Assembly: GCF_030540545.1 (NCBI RefSeq)
Contig: NZ_JAUNVZ010000004.1
Location: 124,001 to 188,000, forward strand
Reading direction: 5' to 3'
Length of the DNA stretch: 64,000 nucleotides
Source of the DNA: Rothia sp. (in: high G+C Gram-positive bacteria)
Lineage (GTDB): Bacteria > Actinomycetota > Actinomycetes > Actinomycetales > Micrococcaceae
The notes under the pieces are model-generated. The model worked only from the letters and a program-made list of their open reading frames with translations. It searched no databases and was not told where the DNA came from. A program made the translations under genes and the position numbers. Positions 17,204-24,495 of the stretch are shown one piece after another (the stretch's first letter is position 1; each line of letters starts with the position of its first letter).

Positions 17204-19252
17204 GTGAAAAACCGTGAACTTGGCGAGAAGATTCTCGAGGGCCTGGGCGGCCCCGAGAACATTGCGCACTTTACCCACTGCGCAACCCGCCTGCGCGTGA
17301 CCCCCGCCGACAATGGCAAGGTCAACAAGGAAGAGATTGAGAAGCTGCCCGGTGTGCTCTCCGTAATCGAGCAGTCCGGACAGACTCAGGTTGTGCTCGG
17401 CGAGCGTGTGGAAGCTGTCTACAATGAAATCCACGACCTGCCCAGCATGAAGAATGTTGACGAAGGTGAAGTAGCAGCCAATGGCAAGAAGGCCGGCTGG
17501 CTGACCAACGTCTTCGATGTACTCTCCGACTCCTTCCGCCCGATTCTGTGGGCACTGCTGGGTACCTCCATGGTGCTGACTCTGATCGTGTTCCTGCAGC
17601 AGCTGGGCTTCTTTGGCCAGTATGTTGACCTGACCGGTCAGAGCGTTAATATCGACATTATTAACGGTGCCCGTCTGAGTGATGAAGCAGCCGCAGCCGA
17701 GCTGAACAAGCAGTGGATGCAGCAGTTCGCTTTCTGGTACATCCTCAAGGCAGCGTCCCTGTCGGTGCTGAACTTCATGCCCATTATGCTCGGTGCTACC
17801 GCTGCTAAGCGCCTGGGTGCAAATATGTGGGTTGGTGCCGCTATCCCCGCAGCTCTGATGACCGGTACTTTCACCGATCTGGCTGCACTGGCTGATAAGA
17901 ATAGCCATATTCTCAATGTTCCCTTCTTCGGTCTTGACCTGCCGCTGTACGCATTCTCGTACACCGGCCAGATTTTCCCGCCGCTGCTGGCTGCCGCTCT
18001 GCTGGCACCGCTTGAGCGTTTCCTGAAGAAGGTTATCCCGAACATGCTGCAGATGGTCTTCGTGCCCATGATCTCTGTGATGGTCCTGGTGCCGCTGACC
18101 GCTTTTGTGGTGGGCCCGATCGGTATTCTGGTTGCTCAGTCCATCTCTGATTTCCTGGGCGCTATTAACACCGTTGCTCCCTGGGCTGTTGGTGGTCTGA
18201 TTGCGGGTCTGTACCTGTTCATGGTGCCGCTGGGTCTGCACTGGCCGCTGAATGCTGTCATGATTTCTAACCTGCAGGTTAATGGTTTCGACTTTATTCA
18301 GTCCCCGATGGGTGCCTACAACTTCGCTGTGTTCGGCGTGGTGACCGGTGTGGCTATTCGCGCTACTAAGGATCGCGAGCTGCGCCAGACTGCTATTGGT
18401 GCCTCCATGTCCGGTCTGCTGGGTGGTATTTCTGAGCCTTCCCTGTACGGTGTGGTGCTGCGCTACAAGCGTGTCTTCCCGATTATTCTGGTTCCGGCAA
18501 TTATTGGCGGTATGACCATTTCGGCACTGGGTGTTAAGTCTTACGCCTTCGCATTTACTTCCCTGCTGTCCATTCCGGCAATGCAGCCCTGGTTCTTCTA
18601 CATTATTGGTCTGGCTATTGCCTTCTTTGGCGCAATGTTTGGTGTGATCCTTTTCGGTTACGAGTCCAAGCCTAAGGCTGATGTTGCTGCTGAATCTAAG
18701 CATGCTGAAAAGGCAGCTGAAGCTGCTACGTCTGAGCCGGCAGCTGAGGCTAAGCCTGCTGCTGCCGCTGTGGCAGCTGAGGAGCCTACGGCTGCTGAGG
18801 TGTTCGAGCTGACCGCTCCTCTGGAGGGTACCGCTGTAGCTCTCTCCGAGGTTCCCGACCCGATCTTCGCGGGTGAGAAGCTGGGTAAGGGCGTTGCTAT
18901 TGAGCCCAGCGGCAATACCGTGTTCGCTCCCGCTGCCGCTAAGGTGAGCGCTACTCTGCCTTCGGGCCACGCTGTGGGTCTGAAGCTGGAGTCCGGTGTT
19001 GAGCTGCTGATTCACGTGGGCCTGGATACTGTGAACCTGAACGGTGAGGGCTTTGAGGTGAAGGTCAAGAAGGGCGATATGGTTGCCCCCGGCGATGAGC
19101 TGATTGTCTTTGACCCCGAGGTCATTAAGGCAGCCGGCTACCCGCTGATCACTCCGGTGATTGTGACCAATACCGTGAAGTTTGCGGAGGTTCAGGGCCT
19201 GCCTGGCGTGGCGGATGCTGATCACACCGTGATTAAGGTGACCACCAAGTAG
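17204..19252 (+). CDS. PTS permease EIIBCA, beta-glucoside family
   Basis: Phosphotransferase-system permease of about 682 residues that imports and phosphorylates a sugar. Domain order is EIIB (about 1-85; phospho-Cys in THCATRLRV near residue 26), EIIC (about 105-480; GISEPSLYGV signature), an Ala/Glu/Lys-rich linker (about 487-540) and EIIA (about 545-682; His in HVGLDTVNLNG). The B-C-A order and the RAT upstream point to the aryl-beta-glucoside (BglF) branch, but sucrose, trehalose or glucose cannot be excluded. The start is GTG at 17204 with AAGGAA; the upstream open frame crosses the leader and is not coding. No glucosidase or antiterminator gene lies next to it. Confidence 0.88.
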   Translation: MKNRELGEKILEGLGGPENIAHFTHCATRLRVTPADNGKVNKEEIEKLPGVLSVIEQSGQTQVVLGERVEAVYNEIHDLPSMKNVDEGEVAANGKKAGWLTNVFDVLSDSFRPILWALLGTSMVLTLIVFLQQLGFFGQYVDLTGQSVNIDIINGARLSDEAAAAELNKQWMQQFAFWYILKAASLSVLNFMPIMLGATAAKRLGANMWVGAAIPAALMTGTFTDLAALADKNSHILNVPFFGLDLPLYAFSYTGQIFPPLLAAALLAPLERFLKKVIPNMLQMVFVPMISVMVLVPLTAFVVGPIGILVAQSISDFLGAINTVAPWAVGGLIAGLYLFMVPLGLHWPLNAVMISNLQVNGFDFIQSPMGAYNFAVFGVVTGVAIRATKDRELRQTAIGASMSGLLGGISEPSLYGVVLRYKRVFPIILVPAIIGGMTISALGVKSYAFAFTSLLSIPAMQPWFFYIIGLAIAFFGAMFGVILFGYESKPKADVAAESKHAEKAAEAATSEPAAEAKPAAAAVAAEEPTAAEVFELTAPLEGTAVALSEVPDPIFAGEKLGKGVAIEPSGNTVFAPAAAKVSATLPSGHAVGLKLESGVELLIHVGLDTVNLNGEGFEVKVKKGDMVAPGDELIVFDPEVIKAAGYPLITPVIVTNTVKFAEVQGLPGVADADHTVIKVTTK

Positions 19253-19273
19253 AGATAAATCTACAGGGTACTG

Positions 19274-19300
19274 TGGGGCGCGAGTGCTACTCGCGCCCCA
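19274..19300 (+). terminator. Terminator after the PTS gene (copy A of a duplicated block)
   Basis: TGGGGCGCGAGT-GCT-ACTCGCGCCCCA, a perfect 12-bp stem. Nearly the same sequence recurs at 20311-20339. Confidence 0.8.
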
Positions 19301-19374
19301 TGTGTTTAAGTAGGGGAGTGTGTTCTGAGTGCCTGTGGAGGTCTACGGTCAAGGGCGAGTATATGAGGCATTAT

Positions 19375-19414
19375 GACGTGACCCTTGACACGGGACGTGA
19401 TGTTGGTCTAATCT
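19375..19414 (+). promoter_or_regulatory. Promoter A with two 19-bp-spaced direct repeats
   Basis: GACGTGA at 19375 and again at 19394 flank the -35 TTGACA (19385-19390). After 18 bases comes TAATCT (19409-19414), a weak -10. The block ACGTGACCCTTGACAC is identical in promoter B at 20424-20463. The repeats around the -35 suggest an activator binding as a direct-repeat dimer. Confidence 0.6.
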
Positions 19415-19484
19415 AAATATGAGGCTTGGTAGGGACCCTTACGTAGAGTATTAGCCATGGTGCTAATTGATTTAAGGATGAATC

Positions 19485-20117
19485 ATGCGATACATGAAGA
19501 TGAGTACCGCCTCTGTAAAGGCGGTAACTGCACTGTTGTTGGCCTTCTGGATGCTTCTGGCGGGTTCTTGTCCGTCCAACGCTTCGAATGTTTCGACTTC
19601 TGGGGACTCAGTGGGTATCCATGAGGCTTTGCGTGCTTCAGGTTTTTCTGTGCTTGATCCCCAGGAGATTATTCAGCAGGATATTCAGCGTAATCCTCGT
19701 GAGTTTGCAGAGAAATTGGAAATGTTGCGTTCTAGCAATGCCCTGATGGATCTATATCGTGATGCAGAAAATCAGAATGCAGTTGACGAGAATCTTAGAT
19801 TTCTTGCTGCAGCCTCGTCAAAGCAGCAAGTGATTAACTTCCTGCAGAAAACTGAAGGTAAGAAATTTCTGATTCCTGCATATGTAACAACGAGTGCAGA
19901 TATTCAGCTTGTTGATGCTGAAGAGTTCTTAGTTGTGCTACCTCAAGGTCTTGACTGTCCTGCAGCATGGGTAGCAGCATTCGCTTATTTCGCTGCAACT
20001 GAAATGACCTGTATTCCTGTTGGTCTGTTGACTGGAGGAGTTGGTGGATTTATCTGTAACGGTATATTCTTTGCGATTGGCAATCTTCCCGATTTCAACA
20101 AGGCATGTCGTAAGTAA
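19485..20117 (+). CDS. Secreted protein with C-terminal cysteine/glycine-rich hydrophobic domain, bacteriocin-like
   Basis: 210 residues, no family firmly recognised. AAGGA precedes the ATG. A signal peptide covers about residues 8-33 (VKAVTALLLAFWMLLAG; likely cut after SNA). A polar middle region (about 35-150) follows. The last 55 residues are hydrophobic with four Cys spaced about 17, 14 and 15 residues apart, a GG-rich stretch (TGGVGGFICNG) and a charged end (KACRK). This layout of pro-region plus compact Cys/Gly hydrophobic C-terminus resembles halocin-C8-like bacteriocin precursors; that is inference. The 52-residue membrane protein 17 bases downstream could be its immunity protein. 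It is driven by promoter A. Confidence 0.6.
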   Translation: MRYMKMSTASVKAVTALLLAFWMLLAGSCPSNASNVSTSGDSVGIHEALRASGFSVLDPQEIIQQDIQRNPREFAEKLEMLRSSNALMDLYRDAENQNAVDENLRFLAAASSKQQVINFLQKTEGKKFLIPAYVTTSADIQLVDAEEFLVVLPQGLDCPAAWVAAFAYFAATEMTCIPVGLLTGGVGGFICNGIFFAIGNLPDFNKACRK

Positions 20118-20134
20118 TATTTTGGGTGGTGAAG

Positions 20135-20293
20135 ATGAGGATAGTGGCGGTTTGGGTTATCTCGTTTGTGTTCTATGTCGTCATCGCCTGGGCAATGGGG
20201 CGAGTGCATAGTATTGCCGATATGGATCTGGGTCTGCTTGCTGCCTCTATGACAACTATGGGGTATATGTTCTATAGAAAGGACCGTTCTTAA
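20135..20293 (+). CDS. Small membrane protein, 52 residues, candidate immunity protein
   Basis: Starts ATG AGG ATA GTG, 17 bases after the secreted-protein gene, with a GGTG-containing ribosome site (GGGTGGTGAAG). Two hydrophobic segments are visible (VAVWVISFVFYVVIAWAMG and LGLLAASMTTMGYMF) around a short IADMD loop, and the end is basic (YRKDRS). The size, two-segment topology and position directly after a Cys-rich secreted protein and before a terminator fit a bacteriocin immunity protein, but no family is recognised. Its C-terminal half vaguely resembles that of the small membrane protein at 37939-38196. Confidence 0.55.
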   Translation: MRIVAVWVISFVFYVVIAWAMGRVHSIADMDLGLLAASMTTMGYMFYRKDRS

Positions 20294-20310
20294 CTGATCC
20301 GTGAAAGACT

Positions 20311-20339
20311 GTGGGGCGCGAGTGCTACTTGCGCCCCAC
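20311..20339 (+). terminator. Terminator after the 52-residue gene (copy B of the duplicated block)
   Basis: GTGGGGCGC / GCGCCCCAC, sharing CTGTGGGGCGCGAGTGCTAC with the terminator at 19274-19300, followed by GGCTTTT. Confidence 0.8.
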
Positions 20340-20423
20340 GGCTTTTAAGCGGGGGATGCGTTGGATGGGAGCGCCTGAAACTCTGTAGCCTATCGTCGGC
20401 ACCGAGGAAATATGACTATATAT

Positions 20424-20463
20424 TACGTGACCCTTGACACTCTATGTGACCTGTGTCTATTAT
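20424..20463 (+). promoter_or_regulatory. Promoter B, duplicate of promoter A
   Basis: TACGTGA (20424) and TATGTGA (20443), again 19 bases apart, flank the -35 TTGACA (20434-20439). An 18-base spacer leads to a good -10, TATTAT (20458-20463). It drives the leader peptide and MFS exporter. Confidence 0.7.
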
Positions 20464-20491
20464 AGTCTCATGGACTCGCTCCAGGGTCCAT

Positions 20492-20537
20492 AGCGTATAC
20501 CGACATACGCTCCACACAGGCAATCATGTCGTTGCCT
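20492..20537 (+). promoter_or_regulatory. Two hairpins in the 5' leader before the leader-peptide gene
   Basis: AGCGTAT / ATACGCT (20492-20511) and AGGCAA / TTGCCT (20518-20537) form successive small stems just before the AGGAG ribosome site at 20547. Further down the leader are CCCGCA / TGCGGG (20668-20685) and, touching the exporter's ribosome site, GTGCCG-TCTA-CGGCAC (20867-20882). Confidence 0.5.
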
Positions 20538-20557
20538 CTGATTGTTAGGAGAACATC

Positions 20558-20635
20558 GTGTTCGTCATCTACACCCCGATCAATCGCATCCAGCCCCGCG
20601 ACCTGCTGTGCATCTCTGAAATCTGTGCACACTAG
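20558..20635 (+). CDS. 25-residue leader peptide upstream of the MFS exporter
   Basis: GTG start with a near-ideal AGGAG six bases upstream, then 25 codons to TAG, encoding MFVIYTPINRIQPRDLLCIS and five more residues. It is about 260 bases before the exporter start and surrounded by hairpins. Small upstream genes of this kind control actinobacterial and Gram-positive efflux or resistance genes through ribosome stalling. It could also be a bioactive peptide, since it ends with two Cys (CISEIC). No family recognised. Confidence 0.5.
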   Translation: MFVIYTPINRIQPRDLLCISEICAH

Positions 20636-20897
20636 AAGCGCTTTCTACACTACTTTCCTATGTCTAACCCGCATATCTTTGCGGGACTCTTAAGCGTTAT
20701 CTCTAACCTTGCGCTGTATTGCCGCTTTCTGCTGAGCTGCCTATGAATTGAGTACATTCTCTGTTTATGCTGCGCTGCTGGGTGGCCCTATATACTCATG
20801 CGCCACGAGATCCTAACGCTCTCATTCGCGTATTAGTGTGCATGCTGCAAAACCTCCATCTATTGTGTGCCGTCTACGGCACGGAAAGGTGAGCATC

Positions 20898-22202
20898 ATG
20901 AATGCACGTACTATGCTCAAAAATAATAAGCCGCTGCGTCAGGTCACATGTGCAATCGGAGCAAACCAGCTCTCAGACTCCATGAGCTATATAACAATCC
21001 CGCTCATGGTTGTATTCATGACTGGACGCCCCGAAGATGCCTCCATTCTCCTGGCAGTCGTTAGCATTCTTGCAATGATTGTTGATATTTTCGCCGGAAC
21101 TCTCGTTGACCGGATTAAGCCCACCCGAGCCCTCGCCATTTCCTGTGCCGGTCAGGCGCTCTTCTGGGCACTCATTGCAGGCTGCGTGGCGGGTAATATC
21201 TCTTCACTGTGGATTCTCGGCGCCATCCTGAGCGCTGCGGCAATCATCTCTCGATTCGACTACCCCAGCGAGCAGGCAATTATTGCTCGTGTGGTAAAAA
21301 CTGAAGATCTTGGATACGCTGCCGGTTTGGGTGAAACTCGATTCTCCGCAGCGAACCTGCTCGGTGGCCCCATTGCTGGTGCCATTGCTGCGCTCTCCAT
21401 TGGACTACTTGCCTGGGCGCATAGTTTGATCAATCTGATTGCATGGATCGTTGCACCAGGTGGGAAAGATGTACAGGCAGCCCGTGCAGCACTCGGTCAG
21501 GATAGTGAAGTACCCGCAGAAGAAGCCGTCAGTTTCTTTGAAGATCTGAAAATTGGATTCCGCTATGTTTTTAAAGATAAGGTTCTGGTTGCTATTGCCT
21601 TTGTTGCCTGCTTTGCTAACTTTGGTGCAACGGGCATGCCGCTCAGCTTTATCTACTACTACAACCAAGAAGGAATCCCCGGTTGGCAGCTGGGAGTCTT
21701 TGCCAGCCTCTTCGGTGGTGGAGTCCTGCTCGGATCCTTCTTTGTTGGTAAGCTGACTGAACGTTTCACGCTGGGAACTCTGGGTATTATTGCTCTGGGC
21801 ACGATGGTCCTTAGCTACAGCGCAAGTGTTATCAGTGCTCAAAACTTCTGGGCAACCAGCGCAGTTCTTTTCATTGCGGGTATCCCCCTGCCGGCTTTTA
21901 ACTCGGCAATTATCAGCTATATTAATGCCTCGACTCCTGTGGAGTATGTGGGTCGCGTGCACTCTGCACAGGGTATTCCTAATATGATCCTGACTCCTGT
22001 GGCAACCTTATTGGCAGGTTTCCTCTACGTTGCCTGGGGTATTGAAAACACCGCCCTGTTCTATGCCAGCTTTATGGTGCTTGCCTTTGTGTTGATGATC
22101 AGTCAGCGTGGATTGCGTACCCTGCCCAAGCTTGCCGATATGGGTGAGGGTGAGAGTGAAGAGCAGCCTGAAAAAGAAGTGGCTGAGGTTGTAGAAGCGT
22201 AA
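20898..22202 (+). CDS. MFS exporter, DHA3/MFS_3-like (macrolide-efflux-type)
   Basis: Twelve-segment transporter of about 434 residues. The ATG at 20898 follows GGAAAGGTGAG; an upstream GTG frame of 20 codons lacks a site. N-terminal features are QVTCAIGANQLSDSMSY and motif A-like GTLVDRIKPTRAL; the second half has GKLTERFTLG. The fold and length match MFS_3/DHA3 exporters of macrolides or siderophore-like peptides. The C-terminal tail is acidic (EGESEEQPEKEVAEVVEA). The long leader with a mini-gene and the promoter shared with the bacteriocin-like unit suggest inducible export of that product or self-protection. Confidence 0.8.
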   Translation: MNARTMLKNNKPLRQVTCAIGANQLSDSMSYITIPLMVVFMTGRPEDASILLAVVSILAMIVDIFAGTLVDRIKPTRALAISCAGQALFWALIAGCVAGNISSLWILGAILSAAAIISRFDYPSEQAIIARVVKTEDLGYAAGLGETRFSAANLLGGPIAGAIAALSIGLLAWAHSLINLIAWIVAPGGKDVQAARAALGQDSEVPAEEAVSFFEDLKIGFRYVFKDKVLVAIAFVACFANFGATGMPLSFIYYYNQEGIPGWQLGVFASLFGGGVLLGSFFVGKLTERFTLGTLGIIALGTMVLSYSASVISAQNFWATSAVLFIAGIPLPAFNSAIISYINASTPVEYVGRVHSAQGIPNMILTPVATLLAGFLYVAWGIENTALFYASFMVLAFVLMISQRGLRTLPKLADMGEGESEEQPEKEVAEVVEA

Positions 22203-22217
22203 TATACCGCGGTATAT
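22202..22217. repeat. Perfect 16-bp palindrome at the exporter stop codon
   Basis: ATATACCGCGGTATAT begins on the last base of the TAA stop. Function unknown; it precedes the true terminator by 10 bases. Confidence 0.6.
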
Positions 22218-22227
22218 CGATAGGTGC

Positions 22228-22271
22228 ACATCCCACAATGTCCGCTATGTGGTCATTGTGGGATGTGTGTC
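22228..22271 (+). terminator. Terminator after the MFS exporter
   Basis: ACATCCCACAATG / CATTGTGGGATGT, a perfect 13-bp stem, followed by GTGTCTTT. Confidence 0.8.
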
Positions 22272-22379
22272 TTTAAGGATAACTTTCCCGTATTCATGGG
22301 AATCTAGAGGGTGTCAGGTAGTGAAACAAGTTCCATATGTATAAATATTTTATAAAAACCATAGATAAGCGCGTCCCGG

Positions 22380-22408
22380 TTCACACTGAGTGCTCCGAGT
22401 GGTATATA
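22380..22408 (+). promoter_or_regulatory. Promoter of peptide-binding lipoprotein copy 4
   Basis: TTCACA (22380-22385), 17 bases, TATATA (22403-22408), about 95 bases before the gene. Confidence 0.6.
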
Positions 22409-22503
22409 CTCTTCCCATGAGCTAGCACACTACATTGCAGGTAGGTTCTAGCAACGCTCCCTTCCCTGACGTAAGGGTGCATCCTAACTTATGGAGGAAA
22501 ATC

Positions 22504-24225
22504 ATGACTATTTCGGTAAATCGCCGTACTATTCTGACCGGTACTGTAGCTCTCGGTACTGTTGGTCTCCTTGCTGCATGTGGTTCCAAGAAGGACAACA
22601 GCAGCCTCTCCGGCTCCGGAGCGAGCAATGCTGAAGAAGCATACAAGAACATCAATATTAACGAACAGCCCCACAGCAATCTGAAGCAGGGTGGCGAGCT
22701 GCGCCTCTCCATCGCCGCTATGGGCCCCAACTTTAATACTCTGACCCAGTCCGGCTACACCAGTAGCAATATTGAGGTTTTGAGCGCCATTAACATCCCT
22801 TCGGGCGCTGGTTTCTACAACACCACTCCCCGTGGTGACTCCGAGCCGAACTCTGACTTTATCAGCGACTACAAGGCTGAAACCAAGGACGGCGTGCAGG
22901 TCGTAACTTACCGCATTAATAAGAAGGCGAAGTTCAACGACGGCACCCCCATTGATATTGACGCAGTTCAGGCATTCTGGGATATCTACAAGGGTGGATC
23001 TGACGCCGGTTACCAGCTCTACGACGATCCGGCATGGCAGAACCTTGCATCTCTGGAAGCTGTAGATGGCGATAAGTACCACATCAAGGCAACCTCTAAG
23101 ACCCCGTGGTACCCCACAGACGGCCTCTATGCACGAGCAGTACACCCTGCACTGAAGGATGTGCAGCTCTTCAACGAAGGCTTTAACAACAAGATGGACG
23201 ATAAGTACTTCGCAGGCCCCTACCGTTTGGATAACTGGGACTCCAGTGCTAAGGTAATGACCCTCAAGCCCAACCCGAATTGGTGGGGCGAGAACAAGGC
23301 AGCACTGGATAAGATTATTTGGCGTCAGCTGGATGCTGAAGCACAGCGTGCAGCCATCAAGAATGATGAAATTGACGCTCTGGGCTTCACCGGTGCTGCA
23401 ACCTACCAGGCTGTGAAGGATATTAAGAACACCGAAATCCGTAACGGTCAGTCTATCGGTGTGAAGTGGCTGGAACTGAACCCTGCATCCATCACCGATT
23501 TGCAGCTGCGTCGCGCAGTCTTTGCGGCTGTGGATCGCGAGCAGCTGGCAAAGCCCTCCTTCAGCCCCGTTGGTTGGAGCGAGAAGGTTCCCGGTTCCAA
23601 TATTGCGATGGCATTCCAGCGCGGCTACAACGATAACTTCAGCGCAGCAGTACCCGAGAAGGGCGCGGATGCAGCAAAGAAGATTCTGGAAGCAGCAGGC
23701 TACACCAAGTCCGGCGACTACTACCAGAAGGACGGCAAGACCGCAGAATTTGCTGTCACCACCTTCGGCAGTGACCCCATCACCAATGCTGTCTTCCAGG
23801 CTCTGGAAGGTCAGTTGAAGGCTGCTGGTATTAAGGTCACCAATGACGTGCAGCCGGTGGCAAGCTCGAACTCCATCATCGGTACCAAGCAGTACGCTGC
23901 GGTCTTCAGCGGTTTGACCATTGCAACCGACCCGGCCAACACCGCACTGTACATCTACGACTCGACCTACTACCGCGGTATTGGTGACCCCGAGGTTGAT
24001 GAGATTTGCCGCTCCATCTCCACCGTGGAGAGCCGTGACGAGCAGCTGGCTAACGCTAATAAGGCTGAGAAGCTGCACAATGAGCGCGTGGCAATCTATA
24101 TCCCCTACGGTAACGGCCCCTCGTACATGGTCGTCAAGAAGGGACTGGCAAACTACGGTCCGTCCCTGTTCAAGATGGCATATAACGATGCCTCCTACTG
24201 GACTATGGTGGGCTGGCAGAAGTAA
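22504..24225 (+). CDS. Peptide-binding lipoprotein, SBP family 5 (copy 4)
   Basis: Fourth paralogue, 573 residues, separated from the other three by about 6.5 kb. The ATG at 22504 follows GGAGG. The Tat-type lipoprotein signal (NRRTILTGTVALGTVGLLAACG) and family core are kept (FNDGTPIDIDAVQAFW, LKPNPNWWG, DLQLRRAVFAAVDREQLAK), but it is the most diverged member: the LVPNEKWWG and CNDIEKKHM stretches of the others are replaced. It has no permease or ATPase next to it and probably uses the transporter at 5.7-9.9 kb. Its pocket is likely for a different peptide set. Confidence 0.9.
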   Translation: MTISVNRRTILTGTVALGTVGLLAACGSKKDNSSLSGSGASNAEEAYKNININEQPHSNLKQGGELRLSIAAMGPNFNTLTQSGYTSSNIEVLSAINIPSGAGFYNTTPRGDSEPNSDFISDYKAETKDGVQVVTYRINKKAKFNDGTPIDIDAVQAFWDIYKGGSDAGYQLYDDPAWQNLASLEAVDGDKYHIKATSKTPWYPTDGLYARAVHPALKDVQLFNEGFNNKMDDKYFAGPYRLDNWDSSAKVMTLKPNPNWWGENKAALDKIIWRQLDAEAQRAAIKNDEIDALGFTGAATYQAVKDIKNTEIRNGQSIGVKWLELNPASITDLQLRRAVFAAVDREQLAKPSFSPVGWSEKVPGSNIAMAFQRGYNDNFSAAVPEKGADAAKKILEAAGYTKSGDYYQKDGKTAEFAVTTFGSDPITNAVFQALEGQLKAAGIKVTNDVQPVASSNSIIGTKQYAAVFSGLTIATDPANTALYIYDSTYYRGIGDPEVDEICRSISTVESRDEQLANANKAEKLHNERVAIYIPYGNGPSYMVVKKGLANYGPSLFKMAYNDASYWTMVGWQK

Positions 24226-24243
24226 TCTGCCGCTTTCCAGCAG

Positions 24244-24283
24244 GGTGGATACCCCTACCTGACCTGTATTCGGGGTATCCACC
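24244..24283 (+). terminator. Hairpin after binding protein copy 4
   Basis: GGTGGATACCCC / GGGGTATCCACC, perfect 12-bp stem, no T run. Confidence 0.55.
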
Positions 24284-24352
24284 GGGAGCTGCGGTGCGGC
24301 ACTGACCTTTGCCCGGAGCACCTCTGCAAAACCTACTGAATCTCCATAAGTA

Positions 24353-24396
24353 GCCACTGATACCCCGATGTGTACACACACCGGGGTATCAGTGGC
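24353..24396. repeat. Second hairpin sharing the GATACCCC core
   Basis: GCCACTGATACCCCG / CGGGGTATCAGTGGC, a perfect 15-bp stem with a 14-base loop. Its GATACCCC/GGGGTATC core is shared with the hairpin at 24244-24283. Confidence 0.6.
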
Positions 24397-24427
24397 TTAA
24401 CGCTGCCCAGCACTACGGCACGATGCC

Positions 24428-24465
24428 AAGGGGCGGGTGTACGTGAACACGTGCACCCGCCCCTT
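24428..24465. terminator. Terminator between convergent genes
   Basis: AAGGGGCGGGTG / CACCCGCCCCTT, extended inward by ACGTG/CACGT pairing. It serves the P-type ATPase on the minus strand and possibly the binding protein on the plus strand. Confidence 0.65.
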
Positions 24466-24495
24466 GACGATTAGAGTTTCTAGAGGATCCGGTCC

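Noticed and set aside
17171-19225. 684-codon open frame antisense to the PTS gene
   Set aside because: The forward frame has clear EIIB, EIIC and EIIA motifs; the antisense one is a shadow.
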